36,463 nucleotides of DNA from a gamma proteobacterium endosymbiont of Lamellibrachia anaximandri (lineage in GTDB: Bacteria; Pseudomonadota; Gammaproteobacteria; Chromatiales; Chromatiaceae). Under the pieces are notes generated by a model. That model was not told where the DNA came from. It searched no databases and saw nothing but the letters and a program-made list of their open reading frames with translations. This document shows positions 25,361-33,647 of this stretch, one piece after another; position 1 is the first letter of the stretch; each line of letters begins with the position of its first letter. The stretch covers positions 1 to 36,463 of the forward strand of contig JAESPE010000032.1 of NCBI GenBank assembly GCA_016756835.1. Reading direction: 5' to 3'. Both the position numbers and the translations under genes were made by a program.

Positions 25361-25969
25361 ATGAATGTTGAGCACGACACAAGAACCCGTATCCTCTCCA
25401 CCGCCCGCGAACTTTTTCACGGCAGGAGTTATGCCGACGTGGGCATCAAGGAAATATGTGATCTTGCGAAGGTACAAAAAGGAAGTTTTTACCATTTTTT
25501 CCCTTCCAAGCAGGATCTGGCCATGGCAGTCATTGATGACATGGCCGATGAGTGGGCGCACGGTTTTGTGGCTGAGGCCTTCGACCAGAATCTTCCTCCG
25601 CTTGAGCGCCTCGACTATATGGTCGATGCTGCTTACTACTGGCAGAAGGCCGCCAAGGATATCGAGGGCCGCATGCCAGGCTGCCTGTTCGGCAATCTGG
25701 CTCTCGAGATCAGCACCCGCGACGATGTGTTACGGGCCAAACTCAATGCAGTTTTTGATAAAGCCAGTAGACGTTTTCACGAAGCCCTCGATCAGGCAGT
25801 TGAGCTGGGTGAAATCCCCCCTCTCGACAGCGAGGCCACCGCAGCCGCCATGCTCGCCTTCCTTGAAGGTATCATTCTGCTGGCAAAAACCAGGAATAAC
25901 CCTGAAGTGATTCGCAACCTGGGCCCTGCCATCAAGACACTTCGCATCGAGTTGGCCCATCCAAATTAG
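25361..25969 (+). CDS. TetR/AcrR-family regulator of the tusA-dsrE2 unit
   Basis: A 202-aa dimeric repressor type. The N-terminal helix-turn-helix (residues ~8-55) includes ILSTARELF, the recognition region VQKGSFYHFFPSKQDLA and Cys33. The C-terminal ligand domain contains GRMPGCLFGNLALEIS with Cys108, a motif common in one TetR subgroup. It probably represses itself, since the palindrome lies inside its own promoter. The same 12-bp core reappears 26 nt after its stop, ahead of tusA, so it likely also controls the sulfur-carrier genes. The ligand is unknown; a thiol or sulfane-sulfur signal acting through cysteine is only a guess. Confidence 0.88.
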   Translation: MNVEHDTRTRILSTARELFHGRSYADVGIKEICDLAKVQKGSFYHFFPSKQDLAMAVIDDMADEWAHGFVAEAFDQNLPPLERLDYMVDAAYYWQKAAKDIEGRMPGCLFGNLALEISTRDDVLRAKLNAVFDKASRRFHEALDQAVELGEIPPLDSEATAAAMLAFLEGIILLAKTRNNPEVIRNLGPAIKTLRIELAHPN

Positions 25970-25993
25970 TGAACTATTTTTTTGCCCTTCCTG

Positions 25994-26023
25994 TTGACCG
26001 ACCGGTCGTCTATGAAGTAATCA
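25994..26023 (+). promoter_or_regulatory. tusA promoter with second TetR-type operator
   Basis: The core GACCGACCGGTC (25996-26007) is identical to that in the tetR promoter (25333-25344). It overlaps a possible -35 TTGACC (25994-25999), followed after 18 nt by TAATCA (26018-26023). The box match is moderate; the operator match is exact. Confidence 0.6.
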
Positions 26024-26046
26024 CATCCATAACCAAGGAGAAAACC

Positions 26047-26277
26047 GTGACAGAAACAGCACACACATTGGACGCAAGAGGCCTGAACTGCCCGCTCCCT
26101 ATTCTCAGAACCAAGAAGGCGATAGCTGCATTGGCCTCTGGAGAAATCCTGGAGGTCATCGCAACAGATCCCGGATCAGTGAAAGACCTGGATTCATTCT
26201 GCAGCCAAACCGGCCATGAAATGGTCTCCAGTGAAGAGGCTGCCGATGGGTTTGTCTTCCTCATCCGCAAAGCATGA
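26047..26277 (+). CDS. tusA: TusA/SirA-family sulfur carrier protein
   Basis: A 76-aa cytoplasmic protein carrying sulfur as a persulfide on a single conserved cysteine. I choose GTG 26047, because AAGGAG (26035-26040) is 6 nt upstream and the reading frame before it covers the promoter/operator. The family motif LDARGLNCPLPILRTKKAI places the active Cys at 15 (CPLP). The C-terminal half (VIATDPGSVKDLDSFCSQTGHE) fits the two-layer alpha/beta fold. It is followed 19 nt later by dsrE2. In sulfur oxidisers tusA-dsrE2 pairs pass sulfane sulfur toward oxidation enzymes; a role in tRNA thiolation is less likely in this context. Confidence 0.92.
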   Translation: MTETAHTLDARGLNCPLPILRTKKAIAALASGEILEVIATDPGSVKDLDSFCSQTGHEMVSSEEAADGFVFLIRKA

Positions 26278-26296
26278 TTCTGCAAGGAGAAAAACG

Positions 26297-26902
26297 ATGA
26301 ACAGTACCGCACCGGTTATCGATATGCCGACGAAAGATCTCGATGCCTGGTTCAACCAGCGCTTCGACGAGAAAATGGCTGAACGCGAAGCAGCCCACAC
26401 CCCATCCATGACCATTATCGCCACGAAAGGAACCATGGACATGGCCTACCCGCCCTTTATTCTCGCATCAACGGCTGCTGCACTGGGATGGGATGTTTCA
26501 ATATTCTTTACCTTTTACGGATTGAGTCTGTTGAAAAAGCAGCTGGATCTCAAGGTAAGCCCACTGGGCAATCCCGCCATGCCCATGAAATTGCCGGAGG
26601 GACCTTCATGGATTAGAGGTAAGGAGCTGCCCATTCCCACGTCCATCATGACGTTGGTTCCGGGTTTTGAAAATATGGCAACCTCTATGATGCAGAAGAC
26701 CATGGACAAGAAAGGTATCGCACGCATTGAAGAGCTGAGAGAATTATGCGCCGAAGCCGAAGTTAAACTTGTCGCCTGTCAAATGACCGTTGATCTTTTT
26801 GACCACGACCAAGACGATTTCATCCCGGAAATCCACGAATGGGTTGGAGCCGCCAGTTTCCTGCCCCGGGCGCTGAAGGCCGATGTAAACCTGTTTGTCT
26901 GA
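26297..26902 (+). CDS. dsrE2: DsrE2-family sulfurtransferase-like protein
   Basis: I start at ATG 26297 (201 aa), with AAGGAG 7 nt upstream. The protein has the DsrE/F-like fold: an opening strand SMTIIATKGTMDMA, a hydrophobic stretch PPFILASTAAALGWDVSIFFTFYG, the family segment LKVSPLGNPAMPMKLP, and the conserved ACQMTVDLF with Cys161. Cys151 is a second candidate thiol. The hydrophobic stretch may associate with membrane, as proposed for DsrE2. Known clusters often include a rhodanese (rhd-tusA-dsrE2); none is present here. It probably exchanges sulfane sulfur with TusA. A strong terminator follows immediately. Confidence 0.9.
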   Translation: MNSTAPVIDMPTKDLDAWFNQRFDEKMAEREAAHTPSMTIIATKGTMDMAYPPFILASTAAALGWDVSIFFTFYGLSLLKKQLDLKVSPLGNPAMPMKLPEGPSWIRGKELPIPTSIMTLVPGFENMATSMMQKTMDKKGIARIEELRELCAEAEVKLVACQMTVDLFDHDQDDFIPEIHEWVGAASFLPRALKADVNLFV

Positions 26903-26907
26903 CAGGT

Positions 26908-26928
26908 GGGGGCATTGCCCCCTTTTTT
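26908..26928 (+). terminator. intrinsic terminator after dsrE2
   Basis: GGGGGC (26908-26913), loop ATT, GCCCCC (26917-26922), then six T (26923-26928). This is a textbook rho-independent terminator 5 nt past the dsrE2 stop, closing the tetR-tusA-dsrE2 unit. Confidence 0.92.
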
Positions 26929-26950
26929 CATCCAAGTATCCGCCCTTTTC

Positions 26951-26969
26951 CCATTGAACATTTCAATGG
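26951..26969. promoter_or_regulatory. short perfect inverted repeat
   Basis: CCATTGA-ACATT-TCAATGG, 7-bp arms, about 100 nt before the small Cys-containing protein gene. No T-run follows, so it is not a terminator; it may be an operator, or chance. Confidence 0.3.
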
Positions 26970-27072
26970 TCAGAAAATCTTGGACACATTGAAAACTCGC
27001 TGCATGCTGCCCGTATTGGGTTAAACTTTCCAAACAACTTACCATTTGATACGTCGAGTTTGGAGAGTGCCG

Positions 27073-27384
27073 ATGATGATTTTCAGAACCGTACTTATGG
27101 GGATTGCCTTGTGCGCCGCTACGGTCGCCCAAGGCAGTGATGTTGAAACCCTGAAGCAGCGGTGTGAGGCCGCTCGCGAGGCAAAACTTGCTCCAGAAAG
27201 AACAAAACTGATCGAAGAGTGTGCGGCCAAGCCACGCAATACCCGTGACTATTGTGAACGTTTTTACAAAGATCACGGCAGTGGCGGCAAGACACAGGCT
27301 GGTGGCTATCGCCAACGGCAATTTCATGACCTTCCTGAATGCCGACAATACTACGAGGCTGAAAAAGCGGCCAAAACACGTTGA
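27073..27384 (+). CDS. small secreted four-cysteine protein
   Basis: I start at ATG 27073 (103 aa), with GGAGAG 5 nt upstream; the next codon is also ATG. A signal peptide (MIFRTVLMGIALCAATVAQG) leads to a short polar mature part with four cysteines at 31, 50, 61 and 90. The motif KLIEECAAKPRNTRDYCERFYKDHG resembles small unnamed periplasmic proteins I have seen in gammaproteobacteria. Even cysteine number suggests two disulfides. No function known; it lies between the sulfur unit and the metal-efflux cluster, with its own ribosome-binding site. Confidence 0.75.
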   Translation: MMIFRTVLMGIALCAATVAQGSDVETLKQRCEAAREAKLAPERTKLIEECAAKPRNTRDYCERFYKDHGSGGKTQAGGYRQRQFHDLPECRQYYEAEKAAKTR

Positions 27385-27437
27385 CGCTGAGCATCTTTTC
27401 TCCAGATGCCACACGCCAACTCCTTACCGTTCTCAGG

Positions 27438-27466
27438 TTGACTAACCGGGCCACACGATCTAGATT
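27438..27466 (+). promoter_or_regulatory. sigma-70 promoter for metal-efflux cluster
   Basis: TTGACT (27438-27443), 17-nt spacer, TAGATT (27461-27466), 29 nt before the His-rich gene start. Box match is fair and spacing ideal. No clear MerR-type or CzcR-type operator seen. Confidence 0.4.
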
Positions 27467-27495
27467 GCCATATAACCAGATTCCCTAAGGAACCC

Positions 27496-27810
27496 ATGCT
27501 TCGTCGCCTATTGATCACATGGCTTATCGTCTCCATCCTCGGTTACGGGATGGCGTTGGCTGCTGATGTGCACAACGGACAATCAACGGATCACACTCAC
27601 GATATCGGCCATAACACAACGCATCCTGCCGATGCCGACGATGCGGGCGACAGCGACCATTGCTGTCACGGGGTCATCCATCTGCTTGGATTAAACCAGG
27701 CTGAGGCGACCAAGCTGTCTGCCAATCACGGTATTTTGCGGACCCCCTATCCTGTTTCAAGAGTCTCCTCTCCCCCTGCGTCTCTTTTCCGCCCTCCAAT
27801 CTCTGCCTGA
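27496..27810 (+). CDS. His-rich periplasmic peptide of metal-efflux cluster
   Basis: A 104-aa protein with a signal peptide (LLITWLIVSILGYGMALA, cleavage near 22). The mature part is rich in likely metal ligands: H26, H33, H35, H39, H43, then HCCHGVIH (55-62) with two cysteines. Similar small proteins often head czcCBA-type operons and are thought to bind metal in the periplasm. AAGGAA lies before ATG 27496. It is 100 nt upstream of the outer-membrane channel gene and probably co-transcribed. Metal specificity cannot be told from sequence. Confidence 0.75.
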   Translation: MLRRLLITWLIVSILGYGMALAADVHNGQSTDHTHDIGHNTTHPADADDAGDSDHCCHGVIHLLGLNQAEATKLSANHGILRTPYPVSRVSSPPASLFRPPISA

Positions 27811-27910
27811 TTTTCGTCTCACCTCACACCTGCAATAAACCTGCCTGCTGTTTGCCGGATCAGTGTTTGTAACAGGTTCTCTCTGTTAACGAATTTACGG
27901 AACTCAGGTT

Positions 27911-29176
27911 ATGTCATTCTCCATCTGCAGGCATGCAGGCCTGTACGCCTGTTTATTTATCTTCACTGCCTGGACACCCGCTGCAAATGCCAAGGGGCAA
28001 CCACCCCATGAGGTGGAAATCCAACAACTGGCTAGCGTCGTCAACCGTGCACTGGCATCGAACCTGGATATACAGGCAGCTAAAGCCGCCGTGGACGCCG
28101 CAGAGGCAAGACTGACAGGCGCCGGTCTGCCATTGAATAACCCTGAACTGGAAATGGAGGCTGAACACACTGACATCAGCACCTACACCCTCGGCATCAG
28201 TCAGACCATTGACTGGTACAATAAACAGGATGCCATGGAGCAGGCTGTACGGGCTGAACTGGATGTTGCCAGAACAGAGGTTAGGACCCTGAACCTGGTA
28301 AAGTCAGCGGAACTTCTCAAGGCGATAGGCGAGATTGCCACCCACCGGGAGATCACTACACTCTCCAGGCGCCGCACCAGGATACTGGAGCGCTTCTCTC
28401 AACTTGCTGAACAGCGTCATGCGGCCGGTGACATCCCCCAAGTGGAGTTGGAACTGGCGCGCCTCTCACTTGCCGAGGCCGTCATGCAACATGCCGCAAA
28501 TGGCAGCGAACTCATCCAGGCAAAAAGCGACTATTTCAGCCTCAGCGGCCAAACACTGGACGGCAATATCAAGTTGCCCGACCGGCTGCCCGCCAAGCCC
28601 TCCAGCACCTTGGATGAAGAGACCCTCGTCCTGAATCATCCCCAGGTGCAAGTTGCACAGCGGATGACACAAGCTTCCCGACAGCAGATTCACGCTGTGG
28701 ATCAGGAGCGTATGGCCGACCCCACATTCGGCTTGAGAGCGGGGCGAGAAGATCGGGAAAACCTGCTTGCCCTCACCTTCTCCATCCCCCTGCAGGTCAG
28801 AAACGATTTCCAAAGCAGTGTGAATGCCGCTCAGGCAGAGGCGCTGGCAGCGGAACAGGTGGCGCAGCAGACCTACCGGAATCTGTTGACCCGACTCAGG
28901 AGCGCACGGGAACGCTATCTGCTGGTTGCCGATGCATGGTCCCTGTGGGTTTCCCATGGGCGCAGCAGTCTGCTCCAGCGTATCGATCTGCTTGAAACCC
29001 TGTGGCAGGCGGGTGAGATGAGCACCACTGACTACCTGTTGCAGGTGCAACAGACACTTGATACACAGATCGCCGGAGTCAGACTCCAGGGTGATCTGTG
29101 GGGCACCTGGGTCGATTGGTTGAGCGCCTCCGGCACCCTGAACGCATGGTTGAACAAAACACCAGAGGAGCAGTAA
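27911..29176 (+). CDS. czcC: CzcC-type outer-membrane efflux channel (TolC family)
   Basis: The outer-membrane component of a tripartite RND metal exporter. The 421-aa protein has a signal peptide (to AANA, about 27) and two related halves rich in coiled helices with alternating barrel strands, typical of TolC/CzcC trimers. Examples are the first-half NPELEMEAEHTDISTYTLGISQTIDW and the second-half LLALTFSIPLQVRNDF. The adaptor gene begins 3 nt after its stop, so the two are coupled. Length is normal for CzcC (about 420 aa). Confidence 0.88.
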   Translation: MSFSICRHAGLYACLFIFTAWTPAANAKGQPPHEVEIQQLASVVNRALASNLDIQAAKAAVDAAEARLTGAGLPLNNPELEMEAEHTDISTYTLGISQTIDWYNKQDAMEQAVRAELDVARTEVRTLNLVKSAELLKAIGEIATHREITTLSRRRTRILERFSQLAEQRHAAGDIPQVELELARLSLAEAVMQHAANGSELIQAKSDYFSLSGQTLDGNIKLPDRLPAKPSSTLDEETLVLNHPQVQVAQRMTQASRQQIHAVDQERMADPTFGLRAGREDRENLLALTFSIPLQVRNDFQSSVNAAQAEALAAEQVAQQTYRNLLTRLRSARERYLLVADAWSLWVSHGRSSLLQRIDLLETLWQAGEMSTTDYLLQVQQTLDTQIAGVRLQGDLWGTWVDWLSASGTLNAWLNKTPEEQ

Positions 29177-29179
29177 AAC

Positions 29180-30358
29180 ATGTCTATTCAACAGTGGATT
29201 CAGTGCCTGCTCGTCCTGGTCTTTCTCTATGCCAATCCCCTCTTTTCCGCGGATGAACATGACCATGAGCCTGCCGAAATGTCGACAGAAGCCGGACACA
29301 ACGATGAAGACCGCCATGATGAGCAGGGTCATGAAGAGGAAAACCGCATCCATCTGAGTGATGAGCAGCGCCGCAGCGCCGGTATCCGCGTGGAGCCATT
29401 GACCCTTCGCCCCATTCCCAGCGAGATCAAAGCCCCGGGGGAGATCCTGCTCAATGCTTACGCATCCAGTCAGGTCACGCCACGCATCGAGGCCCAGGTT
29501 ATAAAGCGCCACATCCGCCTCGGAAGTCCCGTTTCTGTGGGAGAGCCCCTGGTCACGCTCTCCAGCGTCTCTATGGCAGAGGGCCAAGGCGCCCTGCTGG
29601 TCGCCGCCCAAGAGTGGCGAAGAGTGAAGAAACTGGGAAAGAAGGTGGTTTCAGAGAGACGCTATCTGGAGGCCCAAGTATCATTTCAACAGGCCCGCGC
29701 CAAACTGTTGGCCTATGGTCTGACAACCGGCCAGACTGACCGACTGGTCAAGGGAAACGAGATCCGTCAGGCGGACGGCCGCTTTACCCTGCTCTCGCCC
29801 CAGGCCGGTACAGTCATCCGGGACGATTTCATCATCGGCCAGATGATAGACCCCGGTGAACTGCTGTTCGAAATCACCGACGAATCCAGACTCTGGGTTC
29901 AGGCCCGGATCAATCCGGAGTCAGTCTCTCACATCGATATGGGTGCGCCGGCCCGTGTGCTGGCAGGAACGGAGTGGATAGAAGGCAAGGTCATACAGGT
30001 ACATCACGCACTGGATGAGACCACCCGCACCCTGGCGGTTCGCCTGGAGATCCCCAATCCGGCAGACCGGCTCCATCCCGGTCAGTTCGTGATGGCCAGG
30101 ATCAAGACCGGCGAGTCAGGGCAGAGCGCCCTCACCCTGCCACTGGATGCCGTAATGCGTAGTCCCGACGGGGATTGGCAGGTCTTCGTAGAAGAGGAAC
30201 CCGGCGAGTTCGAACCCAAAGAGATTGAGCTGCTGCGGCAACTGCCCGGTCTGGCTGTGATTGGTGGACTGAAACCTGGAACCCGCGTGGTCACGCAGGG
30301 CGCCTTCTTTGTGCAATCGGAACTGGCCAAGTCCGGTTTCGAAGTCCACAACCATTGA
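29180..30358 (+). CDS. czcB: CzcB-type periplasmic adaptor (membrane fusion protein)
   Basis: A 392-aa adaptor linking the inner-membrane pump to the CzcC channel. The signal peptide (LLVLVFLYANPLFSA) is followed by a His/Asp/Glu-rich segment (residues ~24-56, with DEHDHEP and RHDEQGHEEE) likely to bind metal. The rest shows the adaptor order: beta-barrel edge (GIRVEPLTLRPIPSEIKAPGEI), lipoyl/hairpin region (VIKRHIRLGSPVSVGEPLVTLSS) and a C-terminal membrane-proximal domain (PGTRVVTQGAFFVQSEL). An AGAGGAG ribosome site precedes ATG 29180. czcA begins 10 nt after its stop. Confidence 0.9.
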   Translation: MSIQQWIQCLLVLVFLYANPLFSADEHDHEPAEMSTEAGHNDEDRHDEQGHEEENRIHLSDEQRRSAGIRVEPLTLRPIPSEIKAPGEILLNAYASSQVTPRIEAQVIKRHIRLGSPVSVGEPLVTLSSVSMAEGQGALLVAAQEWRRVKKLGKKVVSERRYLEAQVSFQQARAKLLAYGLTTGQTDRLVKGNEIRQADGRFTLLSPQAGTVIRDDFIIGQMIDPGELLFEITDESRLWVQARINPESVSHIDMGAPARVLAGTEWIEGKVIQVHHALDETTRTLAVRLEIPNPADRLHPGQFVMARIKTGESGQSALTLPLDAVMRSPDGDWQVFVEEEPGEFEPKEIELLRQLPGLAVIGGLKPGTRVVTQGAFFVQSELAKSGFEVHNH

Positions 30359-30368
30359 GGGCAACACC

Positions 30369-33300
30369 ATGTTGAACAGACTGATCGACTGGTCGGTAGC
30401 CAACCGCCTGCTGGTGGTGCTCGCCCTACTGGCCGCAGTGGGTGCTGCTGCCGCACTGATTCCAAACCTCAATCTCGACGCCTTTCCGGATGTCACAAAT
30501 GTCCAGGTGCAGATCAATACAGAGGCCCAGGGTCTGGCCGCCGAGGAGGTGGAGCAACTCATAACCTATCCCATCGAAGCGGTGATGTACGCCCTGCCCG
30601 ATGTGGAGGAGGTCCGTTCCATCTCCAAGACCGGGCTCTCCGTCATCACCGTGGTCTTCAAGGAGGGCACCGATATCTACTTCGCCCGCCAGCTCGTCTT
30701 TGAGCGGCTGCAGGATGCACGGGGGCAGATTCCCTCAGGGGTCGGCACACCGGAGATGGGGCCCAACACCTCTGGCCTGGGACAGATCTATCAATATATC
30801 CTGCGCTCCGACGATCCACAGAGAGATGGCGCCATCGCCCTGCGCAGCCTCAACGACTGGGTGGTAAAACTGCTGCTGTTGCCGGTGGACGGCATTACCG
30901 ATGTACTCTCCTACGGTGGTGAGGTTCGGCAGTACCAGGTACAGGTCGACCCCGGAAAACAGCTCGCCTACGGCATCAGCATCGATGAGATCGCCACAGC
31001 CATCGAGGCCAATAACCGCAACGCCGGTGGCTGGTATATGGACCGTGGCGCGGAACAGTTGGTAATCCGCGGTGTGGGTTGGCTGCGTGCAGGCAAGGAG
31101 GGTCTGCAAGACATCAGAAACATCCCGCTCAAGCAGAAAGAGGGCGTAGTGGTCCGGGTGGAGGATATCGCACAGGTGGAATTCGGTGGTGAGATTCGCC
31201 AGGGCGCAGTGACCATGACACGCCGCAACACCGAAGGGGAACCAGAACCTCTGGGCGAGGTGGTGGCCGGCATCGTACTCAAACGTTTGGGGGCAAATAC
31301 CAAGGCGACCATCGACGCCGTCAAAGCGCGGCTGGCTGCGATCCAGCAGACACTGCCGGAAGGCATCACCCTCGAGCCATTCTACGACCAGGCCGATCTG
31401 GTGGAGCAGGCGGTGGAGACAGTCAGCCGGGCGCTCACCGAGGCCTTCGTACTGATCGTGGCTGTGCTGTTGCTGTTCCTGCTCAATATCCGTGCCACCC
31501 TGCTGGTATTGATCTCGGTGCCGCTATCGGTCGGGCTGGCCCTGACTGCCATGAGCTACTGGGGACTCTCAGCCAATCTGATGTCACTGGGGGGACTGGC
31601 CATCGCCATCGGCATGATGGTGGACGGTTCGGTGGTGATGATGGAGAACATCTTCAAACACCTCTCCCACCCGGACGAGGAACATCTGGAAAGCGTCGAA
31701 AAAACTGTCGCCCCCGGCGATACCGATCCCTATAACGCTTCACATGATCGCCACGGCATCCCCCTGCGCATTCAGGAGGCCGCCCGCGAGGTGGGCAGGC
31801 CGGTCTTCTATGCGGTCATCATCATCATCGTGGTCTTTGCCCCACTATTCGCGCTGGAGGGTGTCGAGGGCAAACTGTTCCAACCCATGGCCGTTTCCAT
31901 CGTGTTGGCCATGCTGACCTCCCTCGCAGTGGCGCTGGTGGTCATACCCGCACTCGCCACCTATGCCTTCCGCCGGGCCGTCAAACATCGCAGCAGTCCG
32001 GTCTTCCTGCCACTGGAGTGGCTCTACCGGCACTCGCTTCGTTACGCCCTGAAAGTGAAATGGCTGGTGGTGTTGTCGGCCTTGGCCATTTTCGTCGGCG
32101 CCATGACACTGCTACCCAACCTGGGCACAGAGTTCGTGCCGGAACTGGAAGAGGGCACCATCAACATCCGGGTCACCCTGGCGCCCTCAGCCAGTCTGGA
32201 TACCGCACTGGGTGTAGCGGCAAAGCTTGAAGAGCGCCTTATGGCCTTCCCCGAGGTGACCTACGCATCCAGCCGCATCGGCCGGCCTGAACTCGGCGGT
32301 GACCCGGAACCGGTCTCCAACATAGAGATTTACGTGGGATTAAAGCCGGTGGATGAGTGGAGCAGCGCCCAGAACCGCCTCGAACTGCAGAAACGGTTCG
32401 AAGAGATCCTGTCAGTACATCCCGGCCTGCTCCTCACCTTCTCGCAACCCATCGTCACGCGAGTGGATGAGTTGCTCTCCGGTGTCAAGGCGGAACTGGC
32501 GATCAAGCTGTTTGGACCTGATCTGAAGGTACTGGCGGCAAAAGGCAGAGCCATCGAGGCATTGACCCGGCAGGTCGATGGCACCCGCGGCGTGGAGATG
32601 GAACAGATCGCCGGTGAGGCCCAGCTGACGATACGCCCCCGACGGGATCTGTTGGCCCGCTACGGCATCCCGGTTTCGCAGGTGATGGATCTGGTGGCCG
32701 ACGGCATCGGGGGTACCGAGGCGGGCCAGGTCATTCAGGGCAACGAGCGATACGATATCACTGTGCGCCTGGCAAAAGAGTTCCGCCAGGATACAGAGAC
32801 ATTGAAAAAGCTGGTACTGCAGGCCCCCGGTGGCGCCTGGGTGCGATTGGGCGAAGTGGCCGATGTGGTCATAGAGTCCGGTCCCCCGCAGATCCGCCGT
32901 GACGATGTGCAGCGCCGGGTAGTGATCCAGTCCAACGTCGAGGGCCGCGACATGGGGAGTCTGGTGGCGGAGCTACGTCAGCATATCGCTGATGAGATAG
33001 ATCTGCCGGTGGGCTACTCGGTGGTCTTCGGTGGACAGTTCGAGAACCAGCAGCGGGCGCAGCAGCGGTTGATGATCGTGGTACCCCTCTCTCTCGGCCT
33101 GATTTTCCTGCTGCTCTACTTCGCCTTCCACTCCGTGGGACAGGCGTTACTGATCATGCTCAACGTACCATTGGCCCTGATCGGCGGCATCGCCGCCCTC
33201 TACTGGACTGGCCAGTATCTCTCGGTACCCGGCTCCATCGGTTTTATCGCATTGTTCGGAGTGGCGGTGCTCAACGGCGTGGTGATGGTCAACGCCATCA

Positions 33301-33587
33301 ACCAGAATGTCGAGGCCGGTGGCCCCATTTCCGAAGCGGTCTTCCAAGGCGCCCTCTCCCGTCTGCGTCCGGTACTGATGACAGCCGCCATTGCCGCTTT
33401 GGGGTTGATACCGATGCTGCTCTCCTCGGGTGTCGGCTCCGAAGTACAACGCCCCCTGGCTACTGTGGTGGTCGGAGGATTGGCATCGAGCACCCTGCTG
33501 ACCCTGTTTGTCCTACCCAGCCTTTATGGAGTATTTTCAAAGGGAATTCAGCCCGACGATCCATTAGGTAATTTGGTGTCAGAGTAA
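30369..33587 (+). CDS. czcA: CzcA-type heavy-metal RND efflux pump
   Basis: The inner-membrane proton-driven pump of the tripartite exporter, 1072 aa from ATG 30369 (MLNRLIDWSV). The duplicated RND plan, with 12 helices and two large periplasmic loops, is evident. The helix-4 motif reads AIGMMVDGSVVMMEN, with Ala413, Asp419 and Glu426. The first Asp of the DFG-x3-DGA-x3-E motif of zinc/cobalt pumps is absent, as in CusA. However, hand alignment to E. coli CusA from memory shows none of its three periplasmic methionines: the equivalents are Val/Thr, Asn and Glu (RVDELLSGV). A classic Cu(I)/Ag(I) pump is therefore unlikely and the metal is uncertain. The last residues, NLVSE, are encoded by a palindromic repeat. 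Confidence 0.9.
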   Translation: MLNRLIDWSVANRLLVVLALLAAVGAAAALIPNLNLDAFPDVTNVQVQINTEAQGLAAEEVEQLITYPIEAVMYALPDVEEVRSISKTGLSVITVVFKEGTDIYFARQLVFERLQDARGQIPSGVGTPEMGPNTSGLGQIYQYILRSDDPQRDGAIALRSLNDWVVKLLLLPVDGITDVLSYGGEVRQYQVQVDPGKQLAYGISIDEIATAIEANNRNAGGWYMDRGAEQLVIRGVGWLRAGKEGLQDIRNIPLKQKEGVVVRVEDIAQVEFGGEIRQGAVTMTRRNTEGEPEPLGEVVAGIVLKRLGANTKATIDAVKARLAAIQQTLPEGITLEPFYDQADLVEQAVETVSRALTEAFVLIVAVLLLFLLNIRATLLVLISVPLSVGLALTAMSYWGLSANLMSLGGLAIAIGMMVDGSVVMMENIFKHLSHPDEEHLESVEKTVAPGDTDPYNASHDRHGIPLRIQEAAREVGRPVFYAVIIIIVVFAPLFALEGVEGKLFQPMAVSIVLAMLTSLAVALVVIPALATYAFRRAVKHRSSPVFLPLEWLYRHSLRYALKVKWLVVLSALAIFVGAMTLLPNLGTEFVPELEEGTINIRVTLAPSASLDTALGVAAKLEERLMAFPEVTYASSRIGRPELGGDPEPVSNIEIYVGLKPVDEWSSAQNRLELQKRFEEILSVHPGLLLTFSQPIVTRVDELLSGVKAELAIKLFGPDLKVLAAKGRAIEALTRQVDGTRGVEMEQIAGEAQLTIRPRRDLLARYGIPVSQVMDLVADGIGGTEAGQVIQGNERYDITVRLAKEFRQDTETLKKLVLQAPGGAWVRLGEVADVVIESGPPQIRRDDVQRRVVIQSNVEGRDMGSLVAELRQHIADEIDLPVGYSVVFGGQFENQQRAQQRLMIVVPLSLGLIFLLLYFAFHSVGQALLIMLNVPLALIGGIAALYWTGQYLSVPGSIGFIALFGVAVLNGVVMVNAINQNVEAGGPISEAVFQGALSRLRPVLMTAAIAALGLIPMLLSSGVGSEVQRPLATVVVGGLASSTLLTLFVLPSLYGVFSKGIQPDDPLGNLVSE

Positions 33588-33625
33588 AATTGTTTCACAA
33601 CAATTATTATTCTGACACCAAATTA
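33569..33625. repeat. palindromic repeat overlapping the czcA stop
   Basis: Arms TAATTTGGTGTCAGA (33569-33583) and TCTGACACCAAATTA (33611-33625) are perfect 15-nt complements. An inner pair AATTGT/ACAATT extends the stem. The czcA stop (33585-33587) lies inside, so the left arm codes for the last residues. It resembles the GGTCAGAGTAAAATT-type dispersed repeats of gammaproteobacteria. Confidence 0.9.
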
Positions 33626-33647
33626 TTAAATATACAGGTCATGCACC

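Noticed and set aside
26047-26902. DsrEFH sulfur relay
   Set aside because: Only one DsrE-like protein is present and it carries DsrE2 motifs; no dsrF or dsrH follows.
28466-29611. Long minus-strand open frame (381 codons)
   Set aside because: Antisense to czcC and czcB, both complete and well matched; a by-product of codon bias.
30369-33587. CusA-type Cu(I)/Ag(I) pump
   Set aside because: Although the helix-4 motif begins with Ala as in CusA, all three expected periplasmic methionines are replaced in my hand alignment.
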